This document shows positions 27,947 to 35,990 of a stretch of 64,000 nt of DNA, piece after piece. The position numbers and the translations under genes were made by a program. The notes under the pieces were generated by a model that searched no databases, was not told the origin of the DNA, and worked only from the letters and a program-made list of their open reading frames with translations. How positions within the stretch are numbered: position 1 is the first letter of the stretch; every line of letters starts with the position of its first letter. The stretch is from the NCBI GenBank assembly GCA_024682415.1, contig JAIKZG010000009.1, positions 145,257 through 209,256 of the forward strand, written 5' to 3'. This stretch comes from Prevotella sp. GTDB lineage: Bacteria; Bacteroidota; Bacteroidia; Bacteroidales; Bacteroidaceae.

Positions 27947-29293
27947 TTACATTCCCGTGTAGTTGCTTGGAGTGATAGCTCTCAGCTCTGCCTTGATGCT
28001 GTCGCTCACATTCAGACCGTCAATGAATTCGTGGATTGTCTCCTCTGTCATTGTCTTGTTTGTGCGTGTGAGAGCTTTCAGTGCCTCGTATGGATGAGGA
28101 TAAGCCTCGCGGCGCAGAATTGTCTGAATGGCTTCTGCCACTACAGCCCATGTATTGTTTAAGTCTTCTTTTAATTTATCTTCGTTGAGAATGAGTTTCC
28201 TCAATCCTTTCAATGTGCTCTGAATGGCGATAATGCTATGGCCGAGAGGCACACCTACATTACGCAGCACAGTAGAATCCGTAAGGTCTCTTTGCAGACG
28301 TGAAACTGGCAACTTCTGCGCTAAGAATTGCAGAATAGCGTTTGCCATGCCGAGGTTGCCCTCGCTGTTTTCGTAGTCGATAGGGTTCACCTTGTGAGGC
28401 ATTGCGCTTGAGCCTACTTCTCCTGCCTTGATTTTCTGCTTGAAATATTCCATAGAGATATACATCCAGAAATCGCGGTCGAGGTCGATGATGATAGTAT
28501 TTATTCTGCGGATAGCGTCGAAAAGCTCACCGAGGTTGTCGTAGTTGCTTATCTGCGTAGTCCACTGCTCGCGGCTCAGTCCTAATTTCTCACTTACGAA
28601 TTTATTTCCGAATTCCTTCCAGTTGTATTGCGGATAAGCCACATGATGAGCGTTGTAATTACCGGTAGCGCCACCGAATTTAGCTGTGATAGGACATGAC
28701 TTCACGCTGTTGAGCTGCTCTGTCAATCTGTAAACGTAAACCATAATCTCTTTGCCGAGACGGGTAGGAGAGGCTGGCTGTCCGTGAGTCTTTGCCAACA
28801 TTGGAACGTCTTTCCATTCTTCCGCGTAAGCTTTCAACTGTGAAATAAGTTCTTCTATTTGTGGGTAATAGACGTTGAGCAGTGCTTCTTTCAGTGCGAG
28901 AGGTGTCGCTGTGTTGTTTATATCTTGAGATGTAAGGCCGAAGTGTATGAATTCCTTGTATTCTTCCAGTCCGCCGATTGCGTCAAACTGTTCTTTAATA
29001 AAGTATTCTACGGCTTTTACATCATGATTTGTAGTCTTTTCTATGTCTTTTACTCGTTGTGCGTTTTCCTCGTTGAAGTAGCGATAGATGTCGCGCAAGC
29101 GGTCGAAAAGCTTGTGGTCGAAATTAGCTAATTGTGGTAGAGGCAGTTCACACAATGTGATGAAATACTCAATCTCAACACGGATGCGGTAACGAATTAG
29201 TGCGTACTCAGAGAAGTAGCCGGCTAAAGGTTCTACTTTTGCTCTGTAGCGTCCGTCTATCGGAGAGACGGCAGTAAGTGAATCAAGTTTCAT
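27947..29293 (-). CDS. purB: Adenylosuccinate lyase
   Basis: A 448-residue fumarase/aspartase-superfamily enzyme acting twice in purine synthesis (SAICAR to AICAR, adenylosuccinate to AMP). The superfamily signature is clear: 'GSSAMPHKVNPIDYENSEGN', with the catalytic serine on its loop. 'KTHGQPASPTRLGKE' and 'HFGLTSQDINNTA' are the other conserved histidine regions. This is the long, E. coli-like PurB form. The -7 box TACTTTTG (29342-29335, minus) lies 42 nt upstream, although its -33 box is weak. It is divergent from the DUF4450 gene. Confidence 0.94.
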   Translation of the reverse strand: MKLDSLTAVSPIDGRYRAKVEPLAGYFSEYALIRYRIRVEIEYFITLCELPLPQLANFDHKLFDRLRDIYRYFNEENAQRVKDIEKTTNHDVKAVEYFIKEQFDAIGGLEEYKEFIHFGLTSQDINNTATPLALKEALLNVYYPQIEELISQLKAYAEEWKDVPMLAKTHGQPASPTRLGKEIMVYVYRLTEQLNSVKSCPITAKFGGATGNYNAHHVAYPQYNWKEFGNKFVSEKLGLSREQWTTQISNYDNLGELFDAIRRINTIIIDLDRDFWMYISMEYFKQKIKAGEVGSSAMPHKVNPIDYENSEGNLGMANAILQFLAQKLPVSRLQRDLTDSTVLRNVGVPLGHSIIAIQSTLKGLRKLILNEDKLKEDLNNTWAVVAEAIQTILRREAYPHPYEALKALTRTNKTMTEETIHEFIDGLNVSDSIKAELRAITPSNYTGM

Positions 29294-29403
29294 GTCCTGA
29301 ACTTAGTCTATATATGTTTTATGATTGTTGTGCGCAAAAGTACGAATTAATTTTTTATTTCTGTGCTAAAATAAATATAAAGTTTTGCAATATGATAAAA
29401 TAT

Positions 29404-29435
29404 TTTGCTCGTTTCGTGTCTATTTATTACTTTTG
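29404..29435 (+). promoter_or_regulatory. Promoter of the DUF4450 gene
   Basis: TTTG (29404-29407), 20 nt, TACTTTTG (29428-29435): a consensus promoter 35 nt before the start codon. Confidence 0.75.
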
Positions 29436-29470
29436 CCATCGATTATTTCTAAATTATTCACATATTTTCA

Positions 29471-32449
29471 ATGATTTACATGCATAAACGATTATCGCTT
29501 TTAGCTTTTGGCTTGTCTTTTTTCATGCCTTTTTCTTCAATTTCAGCTCAGAATAAAACTCAAAAGGTGGGCGATTTTATAGAATCTAAATCTTATAATG
29601 AAGATAATCGCGGCGCGCAGCGTTCCATGAACTATTTCCCAGAGGGCAACGGATGGGCCTGCGTGAATGGCAACAACCGCTTCACTCGCGCTCTTTATGG
29701 CGGCTACACCGATTTCCGCATCGAAACGAGCGATCGCCCTGTATTTGCCGCATATAAAAAGAAAGATTATCGCAATGTTTCTTTCCGTGTGACGATAAAC
29801 AATGTTACGCTTGCCCTTGATTCCACATCTTATTGCAAGGCTCTCTATGTGCCTGGCACGCGCTCTTATGTAGTGGGCGATAAGTCGTGGGGCAACACCT
29901 TATTATATATTGACGCATTGGCTTTTGCCGACAGTGAGGGCGCTGTGTGGCGCGTTTCGTTGAAAGACGATAAAAACAAAAAGGTGAAAGCCGACATTGT
30001 ATGTCGTACGTCGGACATTGCTAATCCTAAACTTCGCAGAAACGGCGACATGGGCGCAGACCCTTACGGAGTGTTTGAGGCAAGCGACAGAAATGTAAAC
30101 TTTCTGCGTGGTAGCGTGAAAAGTGGCAGCACCATTTATTTCGTAATCGAAAATCAGCAGATGCGCGTTGCTTCTGCAGCTGAGGGCAAAGCTCTTTACG
30201 CCAAGGCAGAGAAATATCGCAGAAGCATTGCCGAGAGGATATCATTCTCCACTCCTGATCCCTATATCAACAATCTCGGTGGAGCTATCTCGATAGCTGC
30301 CGATGGCGATTGGGATGGCGATACATGGCTTCACGGCTGTGTGGGATGGCGTTCGCAGCTTGCAGGCTGGCGTGCAGGATATGCTGCCGACCCTCTTGGC
30401 TGGGACGATCGCGCGAAAAATCATTTCAAGGCATATTCCGAAAGTCAGCTCACGAATGTGCCTGCCATATATTCTCACCCTTCTCAGGACAGCGCGAAGA
30501 ATCTGTGCCGAGCTGTTGAGAAATGGGGCACACCAATGTATAGCAACGGCTATATATGCCGTTATCCTCATAAGGCTGACAAGATGAACCATTACGACAT
30601 GAACCTCAACTACATTGACGCTCTCCTCTGGCATTTCTCATGGAATGCCGACACTGCCGAAATGCGTTCTCTGTGGCCTACGCTTGCCCGACACCTTGCA
30701 TGGGAAAAGATGAACTTCGACCCTGATAATGACGGACTCTATGACGCTTACTGCTGTATATGGGCAAGTGATGCGCTTTACTATAATAGTGGAGGTGTAA
30801 CTCATTCATCTGCTTATAATTATCGAGCTAACTTATTGGCTGCGCGCATAGCTGAAATCTTGGGTTGCGACGCAGCGCCTTATAAGAAAGAAGCCGACAA
30901 AATACTTAATGCCATGAACTCCCGACTTTGGCTTGGCGAGCAAGGCACATGGGCAGAATTTCAGGACTTCATGGGGCTGAAGCGAAAGCACACTTCGCCT
31001 GCTCTCTGGACTGTCTATACAGCCATCGACTGCGGAGCGGGAAGCAAGGAGCAGTTTGCCAAAGCTGCCGACTGGGTTTCACGAAACATTCCTCACATCA
31101 AGGTGGAGGGCGCGAATATGCCTAAGGGCGATTGGCAAACCATTTCCACATCTAATTGGCTGCCTTATTCATGGAGTATCAACAATGTAGCTCCTGCCGA
31201 GGTGATGAATATGGCTTTGGCTTATTTCGAGGCTGGTAAAAAGCGTGAGGGTTTTAACCTTATGAAGAGTAATATTCTTGATCAGATGTATTTGGGCGGA
31301 AGTCCTGCCAATTTTGGTCAGCTAAGCTTCTACGATGCTGCGCGAGGCGAATGCTATCGTGATTTCGGCGATGTCATAGGTATTTCTTCGCGAGTGTTTG
31401 TGCAAGGCCTGTTTGGCATTGTGCCCGATGCTCTTAACGGCAAATGCCTTATCCGCCCTGGCTTCCCCGATGAATGGGACAAGGCAGATTTCCATGCTCC
31501 TTATCTTGATTATAGCTTCCGTCGCACCTCAAAGGGTGATGTTTATACATTCCATCCTCGTTTCGCTCAAAAGCTGTCTATCGACATGGATATTAACGGT
31601 AAGATACTTTCAAGAGTGGAGCAGGGCGACAGCATTGTGTTTACAGTGGCTCGTGAGAATGATAGCTCGGCTATGGTGGAATATGTAGCCCCTGTTAAGA
31701 AAAACCTGCCAGAGCTTGCCGATATTCAGCCGAAAGGCAAACTGGTGGAACTGAGTATGGACAAAACGTTTAACGCCAATGTGAGCGACATCTTCAAAAA
31801 TGAGTATCTTTCGCCAGCTTCTCCTTACACCACGCTTCGTATTCCTAAGCAGGGCATTGGCGAGTGGTGTCATCCAGAGTTGTCGGCAGATATTGATGAT
31901 TCCGTTTTTCGCAGTAAAATCAGTAATGGAGAGTTCGCCACAGGTCTTGGCGTTGCTTTCCGCAGCCCTAAGCAAGGTCATAACATAGCATATACATCTT
32001 TGTGGGATAATTATCCCGACAGTATTTCTATTAATGTCCGTGGCAAATATTCTAAGGCATATCTGCTTCTCGCAGGCTCTACCAACCACATGCAGAGCCG
32101 TATTGCCAATGGCGTTGTCGTTGCCACTTATTCCGACGGCACTTCTCAATGTCTGCAACTCGTAAATCCTGACAACTGGTGCCCTATAGAGCAGGATTAT
32201 TTCATCGATGATAAAGCTTTCTGCGCAGCAGGTCGCCCTTATCGTTTGCATTTTGGCAGCGGAGCGGTGAGCCGTAATCTTGGCGACGTTCTTGATATTA
32301 AGGGCGTGTATGGCAGAGAGATACCTGGCGGAGCTGCCCAAATTCTCACCTTGCCGCTCAATCCGGCAAAGAAACTCGTGAATATCACTCTTCGCACATT
32401 GTCAAATGATGTAGTTATCGGACTTATGGCGGTAACATTTGAGAAATAG
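29471..32449 (+). CDS. Secreted DUF4450 protein, six-hairpin glycosidase-like
   Basis: A 992-residue exported protein with a signal peptide (cleavage near 'SISAQN'). ATG 29480 (fourth codon) is an equally good start. The central ~450 residues, with 'WLHGCVGWRSQLAGWRAGYAADPLGWDDRAKNHF' and 'DPDNDGLYDAYCCIWASDALYYNSGGVTHSSAYNY', look like an (alpha/alpha)6-barrel glycosidase core. Beta-rich domains flank it. This matches the Bacteroidetes family DUF4450, presumed polysaccharide-active but without a substrate that I know. A consensus promoter precedes it, and a HAD phosphatase follows after 18 nt. The role in plant glycan breakdown is inferred from fold and from the nearby hydrolases. Confidence 0.75.
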   Translation: MIYMHKRLSLLAFGLSFFMPFSSISAQNKTQKVGDFIESKSYNEDNRGAQRSMNYFPEGNGWACVNGNNRFTRALYGGYTDFRIETSDRPVFAAYKKKDYRNVSFRVTINNVTLALDSTSYCKALYVPGTRSYVVGDKSWGNTLLYIDALAFADSEGAVWRVSLKDDKNKKVKADIVCRTSDIANPKLRRNGDMGADPYGVFEASDRNVNFLRGSVKSGSTIYFVIENQQMRVASAAEGKALYAKAEKYRRSIAERISFSTPDPYINNLGGAISIAADGDWDGDTWLHGCVGWRSQLAGWRAGYAADPLGWDDRAKNHFKAYSESQLTNVPAIYSHPSQDSAKNLCRAVEKWGTPMYSNGYICRYPHKADKMNHYDMNLNYIDALLWHFSWNADTAEMRSLWPTLARHLAWEKMNFDPDNDGLYDAYCCIWASDALYYNSGGVTHSSAYNYRANLLAARIAEILGCDAAPYKKEADKILNAMNSRLWLGEQGTWAEFQDFMGLKRKHTSPALWTVYTAIDCGAGSKEQFAKAADWVSRNIPHIKVEGANMPKGDWQTISTSNWLPYSWSINNVAPAEVMNMALAYFEAGKKREGFNLMKSNILDQMYLGGSPANFGQLSFYDAARGECYRDFGDVIGISSRVFVQGLFGIVPDALNGKCLIRPGFPDEWDKADFHAPYLDYSFRRTSKGDVYTFHPRFAQKLSIDMDINGKILSRVEQGDSIVFTVARENDSSAMVEYVAPVKKNLPELADIQPKGKLVELSMDKTFNANVSDIFKNEYLSPASPYTTLRIPKQGIGEWCHPELSADIDDSVFRSKISNGEFATGLGVAFRSPKQGHNIAYTSLWDNYPDSISINVRGKYSKAYLLLAGSTNHMQSRIANGVVVATYSDGTSQCLQLVNPDNWCPIEQDYFIDDKAFCAAGRPYRLHFGSGAVSRNLGDVLDIKGVYGREIPGGAAQILTLPLNPAKKLVNITLRTLSNDVVIGLMAVTFEK

Positions 32450-32467
32450 CAGCGTCTATCTTAATAG

Positions 32468-33109
32468 ATGAAATACAATACTTATATATTTGATTTGGAT
32501 GGCACTCTCCTTGACTCTCTCGACGACCTCATGCTGAGTTGCAACTACGCGCTTCGCGCTAACGGTATGCCAGAGCGCACTTATGATGAAGTGCGTCGCT
32601 TTGTGGGCAACGGAGTAAAGAAACTCATGGAGCGTGCCATTCCCGATGGATTGGATAATCCAAAGTTTGAGAAGACTTATGCGGAATTCCGCGCTCACTA
32701 CATGGAGCATAATCTCGACCACACCAAGCCTTACAATGGTGTGATGGACGTGTTGAAATCGCTTCGCGACAACGGCAAGCGTGTGGCAGTGGTGAGTAAT
32801 AAGTTTTATGCTGCCACACAGGAGCTGTGCAGCCATTTCTTCGGCTCTCTTGTAGAGGTTGCCATAGGCGAGCGAGAGGGCATTAACAAGAAGCCTGCTC
32901 CCGATACAGTCGTTGAGGCTTTCCGTCAGCTCGAAGTGAGCAAGGAAAATGCGGTGTATGTCGGCGACAGTGATGTTGATGTTCAGACGGCACGCAACAG
33001 CGGCTTGCCCTGCATCAGCGTGTTGTGGGGCTTCCGTGATAAGGAATTCCTCATTGCCAATGGAGCTACCACTTTCGTTTCCTCACCAGAAGAGATACTT
33101 TCTATATAA
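32468..33109 (+). CDS. HAD-superfamily phosphoglycolate phosphatase-like hydrolase
   Basis: A 213-residue HAD hydrolase with a C1 helical cap. Motif I is 'FDLDGTLLDSLDDL', with the catalytic aspartates; motif II is in 'VAVVSNK'; motif III is the lysine of 'KKPAPDTV'; and motif IV is 'YVGDSDVDVQTARNSG'. These fit phosphoglycolate phosphatase (Gph), which clears 2-phosphoglycolate from DNA repair, but related beta-phosphoglucomutases and other phosphatases share the pattern, so specificity is tentative. It sits 18 nt behind the DUF4450 gene and 57 nt ahead of an FKBP gene. Confidence 0.8.
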   Translation: MKYNTYIFDLDGTLLDSLDDLMLSCNYALRANGMPERTYDEVRRFVGNGVKKLMERAIPDGLDNPKFEKTYAEFRAHYMEHNLDHTKPYNGVMDVLKSLRDNGKRVAVVSNKFYAATQELCSHFFGSLVEVAIGEREGINKKPAPDTVVEAFRQLEVSKENAVYVGDSDVDVQTARNSGLPCISVLWGFRDKEFLIANGATTFVSSPEEILSI

Positions 33110-33166
33110 AGCAATTCGTTTGCGGGGAAACGTTCCTTTTGTATAACCCACAAAAATAAAAAGAAA

Positions 33167-33565
33167 ATGGCAAAACAAGCTTACGTTAAGGCGAATAAAG
33201 AATGGCTCATCGCTAAAAGCAAGGAAGAGGGAGTGAAAGCCCTTCCTAAGGGCATATATTATAAAGTGATTGCCGAGGGCGACGCTGATAGCGGTCATCC
33301 TACGGCGAGAAGCATAGTTACTGCTCACTACACAGGCAAAACTATCAATGGCAAGAAATTCGACAGCAGTCGTGGTGGTGTGCCTTTGGCTTGCCGTCTT
33401 TGCGATCTCATTGAGGGCTGGATTATTGCCATGCAGCAAATGCACGTCGGCGATAAATGGGAAGTATATATCCCTGCCGAAATGGGCTACGGCAAATTCT
33501 CTCAGCCTGGCATTCCCGGTGGCTCAACGCTCATCTTCGAGATAGAACTATTGGCTTTCGATTAA
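33167..33565 (+). CDS. FKBP-type peptidyl-prolyl cis-trans isomerase
   Basis: A 132-residue single-domain FKBP. 'TARSIVTAHYTGKTINGKKFDSSR' and 'PAEMGYGKFSQPGIPGGSTLIFEIELL' are the family's substrate-pocket strands. There is no signal peptide, so it is probably cytoplasmic. The usual 'FPLGVGQVIPGW' turn is replaced by 'VPLACRLCDLIEGWIIAM', which introduces two cysteines but keeps the pocket tryptophan. It is the last gene before the accessory island and is followed by a 13-bp hairpin at 33577-33606. Confidence 0.88.
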   Translation: MAKQAYVKANKEWLIAKSKEEGVKALPKGIYYKVIAEGDADSGHPTARSIVTAHYTGKTINGKKFDSSRGGVPLACRLCDLIEGWIIAMQQMHVGDKWEVYIPAEMGYGKFSQPGIPGGSTLIFEIELLAFD

Positions 33566-33576
33566 TTGACACTACA

Positions 33577-33606
33577 AAATGGGTTCGCATTTTTGCGAAC
33601 CCATTT
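33577..33606 (+). terminator. Hairpin after the FKBP gene
   Basis: A perfect 13-bp stem (AAATGGGTTCGCA / TGCGAACCCATTT) with a T4 loop lies 12 nt past the stop codon. A T run after the stem is lacking, so termination is plausible rather than certain. Its 3' arm is also the beginning of the periodic array that follows. Confidence 0.55.
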
Positions 33607-33893
33607 CTGCACTGCATTTGCGGTTCCCACTTTTTACAATGTCATTTTGTAGGGTACGCTGCGCCTTTGTAATTATTGCAAACCCATTTCTGCACTGCAT
33701 CTGCGGTTCTCACTTTTTACAATGTCATTTCGTAGGGTACGCTGCGAGTTTGTAATTCTTGCAAACCCATTTCTGCATTGCATTTGCGGCTTTGTAGTTT
33801 TTACAATGTCATTTCGTAGGCTACGCTGTGGGTTTGTAATTCTTGCAAAGTCATTTCGTAGGTGCAGTTATGGTTTTGCAATTATTTTAATTT
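33598..33893. repeat. Tandem array, 83-bp unit built of two 41-42-bp half-units
   Basis: AACCCATTTCTGCA begins a unit at 33598, 33681 and 33764 (83 bp apart). Each unit contains a second related half beginning GTCATTTCGTAGG. The shared CATTT anchor occurs at 33602, 33643, 33685, 33726, 33768, 33810 and 33852, giving spacings of 41, 42, 41, 42, 42 and 42. The array stops about 15 nt before the promoter of the lipoprotein gene. The ORFs called here (33457-33672, 33722-33925) are products of the repeat and are not considered genes. Confidence 0.85.
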
Positions 33894-33907
33894 TTCTTCT
33901 TTTTTGC

Positions 33908-33937
33908 TTGCAGATTAGAAAATAAGGTTTATATTTG
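33908..33937 (+). promoter_or_regulatory. Promoter of the fimbrillin-like/FISUMP lipoprotein gene
   Basis: TTG (33908-33910), 19 nt, TATATTTG (33930-33937). The start of transcription would be near 33944, leaving a leader of ~325 nt before the ATG at 34270. Confidence 0.65.
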
Positions 33938-33943
33938 CAGTTA

Positions 33944-34269
33944 GAATGTGCGTAGCACCTTATGTTTTGGTGTAGCGTGCCTTATTGGTGAAAAATATAG
34001 CATTAGCTATTATCGTGTTCTTCTAACGAATCTGGAAAATTCAATAAAGTATCAGGACATCGGGTAATGGTTTAATGTCTACGTATAGCGTAGGCACTAT
34101 TCGTTTATTATCTATTTGGTACTTAGGTTTTCCAGAACCTGTTAGAAAATAGATGGCGAATAGATGCCTACGCATCGTTTTTATATCTATTGCAGGATTT
34201 AATACTATGCTTCTATTTCTTCACCAATCTTAGTTTGAAACAAATAATCAAAAAATTAGGAGGATTAAT
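33944..34269 (+). promoter_or_regulatory. Long 5' leader with overlapping stems and strong Shine-Dalgarno
   Basis: Two long inverted repeats interleave. Arm A, TCTAACGAATCTGGAAAA (34022-34039), pairs with 34128-34146. Arm B, CGTAGGCACTATTCG (34089-34103) plus TCTATTT (34111-34117), pairs with AAATAGAT (34147-34154) and CGAATAGATGCCTACG (34157-34172). Because A' lies inside the B-B' loop, the two stems form a pseudoknot or are mutually exclusive. A small AGGTT/AACCT hairpin (34125-34140) competes with arm A'. The leader ends with AGGAGG six nt before the start codon, a strength unusual in Bacteroidetes. No known riboswitch class was recognised. Confidence 0.55.
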
Positions 34270-35697
34270 ATGAAGAAACAATTATTATTTATGGCGTTCA
34301 TGGTATTAGCAGCTATGAATTTCGCTTCTTGCTCATCTTCTGATGATGTGCAGAATGAGCAAGGCAATCAATTATTGCTTTCTGCCGGAATTATGGCACA
34401 AAAAGAGCCTTACAATATTGGCGAGTGGGGTTCTACCATAGATGTCGGAGATATTGACGCACAGGCAAAAGAGAATGTTTTCAGCGATTATGGCGACAGC
34501 ATTCTTACTCGTACTCCTACTGACAATAATAACTGGGACGGGATGAACAACCGCAATATTGCCGTGCAAATAGGAAGTAACGCTCCCGACAAAAGCACGA
34601 TTAACGCAAACGGCAGTATTTCTTTCGCTTCGCCTTATTATTTCACTACGACAAATAATGTGAGCGTTACTTCCTGGTATCCATATTCCGCATCACTAAG
34701 TACTTTTGCCGTACAGACAGACCAAACGTCTTACGCAAATTATGAAGCAAGCGACTTACTTTATGCTACTACACAGATGAATCAGAGTTCACCGAGCGGT
34801 ACGCTTACTTATTCTCACAAGACAGCGAAAGTGATAGTATATGTAACGGTGAATAATGTGCAATATCTTGCGAGTGACGCAATTACTGCCGTTTCAATGA
34901 GTAATCTTAAAACTTCGGCAACCGTTTCTAACGGCAATCTTACAGCGTCGGACAGCAATGGTACTATAAAGATGTATAATAATGTCGCAAGCCGTACGAC
35001 AAGCAATAATTCTACAGCGACATTCGAGGCTTGTGTGATTCCGCAGACGGCAGCAATAGGTTTAACAATTAATTATTGTGGAACTACTTACACAACAACA
35101 CTTTCAAGTAAAACTCTCACGGCAGGTAATCAGTATACAGCGAATGTTACAATTACTGTTCAAGGTTCAGGCACAATTAATGGTCATGCTTGGGTGCGTT
35201 TAGGCAGTCCTTTGAAATGGGCGACAATGAATGTCGGAGCAAGTGCCGTAACAGGTTCCGGTGGGTATTATCAATGGGGAGCAACTACGGAGTATAAAAA
35301 TGAAACTCAATATTGGACAGGAACTTTGATAACTCCCACAGGTGGTCATGACATAGCGAGAATAAGATGGGGAGGAACATGGCGTATGCCAAGATATGAT
35401 GAAATGGCATGGATAATCAACAATTGTAATTGCTCATATACCACACAGAACAGCGTTAATGGTTGGCTATGCAGATCAAATCGCACTGGAAATAATAATT
35501 CCATTTTCATTCCTATCTGTGGCAGATATCAGGTAAATGAATCCACTATAGGAGACAGGGAAATCGGTTTGTATTGGGTTGCTGAAGGACAAAGTAATGT
35601 TTCAAAAGCACAATCATATAACTCGTATTCACATAGACATCAAATGAGTGGTGATGATAAAAGATGCGGGCAAAATGTTCGTGCTGTTTCTGATTAA
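34270..35697 (+). CDS. Surface lipoprotein: fimbrillin-like N-terminal region plus FISUMP/C-type-lectin-like domain
   Basis: A 475-residue lipoprotein with a lipobox 'AAMNFASC'. Residues ~25-300 resemble Mfa/FimA-type fimbrillin-like domains ('ASDLLYATTQMNQSSPSGTLTYSHKTAKVIVYV'). From ~305 on ('GHAWVRLGSPLKWATMNVGAS', 'RIRWGGTWRMPRYDEMAWI', 'NSIFIPICGRY', final 'NVRAVSD') it matches the Fibrobacter-succinogenes major paralogous (FISUMP) domain, related to C-type-lectin/formylglycine-generating folds. That fold is the usual target of DGR diversification, and a DGR-type RT lies 25 kb away, but no template repeat matching this 3' end was found. Expression appears elaborately controlled: array, promoter, structured leader and a strong Shine-Dalgarno. 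The function is probably adhesion or binding at the cell surface. Confidence 0.78.
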   Translation: MKKQLLFMAFMVLAAMNFASCSSSDDVQNEQGNQLLLSAGIMAQKEPYNIGEWGSTIDVGDIDAQAKENVFSDYGDSILTRTPTDNNNWDGMNNRNIAVQIGSNAPDKSTINANGSISFASPYYFTTTNNVSVTSWYPYSASLSTFAVQTDQTSYANYEASDLLYATTQMNQSSPSGTLTYSHKTAKVIVYVTVNNVQYLASDAITAVSMSNLKTSATVSNGNLTASDSNGTIKMYNNVASRTTSNNSTATFEACVIPQTAAIGLTINYCGTTYTTTLSSKTLTAGNQYTANVTITVQGSGTINGHAWVRLGSPLKWATMNVGASAVTGSGGYYQWGATTEYKNETQYWTGTLITPTGGHDIARIRWGGTWRMPRYDEMAWIINNCNCSYTTQNSVNGWLCRSNRTGNNNSIFIPICGRYQVNESTIGDREIGLYWVAEGQSNVSKAQSYNSYSHRHQMSGDDKRCGQNVRAVSD

Positions 35698-35726
35698 ATA
35701 TAAAACCCTTTACATATTAAGTTCTT

Positions 35727-35965
35727 CCCCGTTTGGGGAAAATTAGAAGGGGCATAAGATATTTTCATAGCTTCATAAAGCTAAGTTTATAGTCAGTGGT
35801 GCGTAGCTCGTGAGAGTCAAAGCACCACTTTTAAAGAGAATTAGTTTCAAAATAAAGATAATAGGGAAGTTCTTCTTCCCATTGAGGGCGATCAGAATTT
35901 TCGTTTTCAGCTGATTGCCCCCTCCTTGAGTTGCGGTGCACTGCTCGTGAGAGTGAGTGCATCGC
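35727..35965 (+). promoter_or_regulatory. Cluster of five or more hairpins 3' of the lipoprotein gene
   Basis: Stems, in order: TTCCCC-gttt-GGGGAA (35727-35742); AGCTT/AAGCT (35769-35782); AGTGGTGC/GCACCACT (35795-35829); GGGAAG/CTTCCC (35864-35880); GAGGGCGATCAG paired with CTGATTGCCCCCTC (35884-35924); and GCGGTGCACT/AGTGCATCGC (35933-35965), followed by TTTTGTTG. The third and last stems carry the identical 12-nt loop sequence GCTCGTGAGAGT. The final one may terminate transcription. The region fills most of the 293-nt gap before the small ORF at 35991. Confidence 0.6.
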
Positions 35966-35990
35966 TTTTGTTGTAAACAACTTCTGAGCA

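Noticed and set aside
33457-33925. Plus-strand ORFs of 65-71 aa downstream of the FKBP gene
   Set aside because: They arise from the 83-bp tandem array; no start signals and no protein-like composition.
35400-35697. Variable repeat at the 3' end of the lipoprotein gene
   Set aside because: I looked for a matching template in 7.5-10.8 kb and elsewhere and saw none; kept only as a hypothesis.
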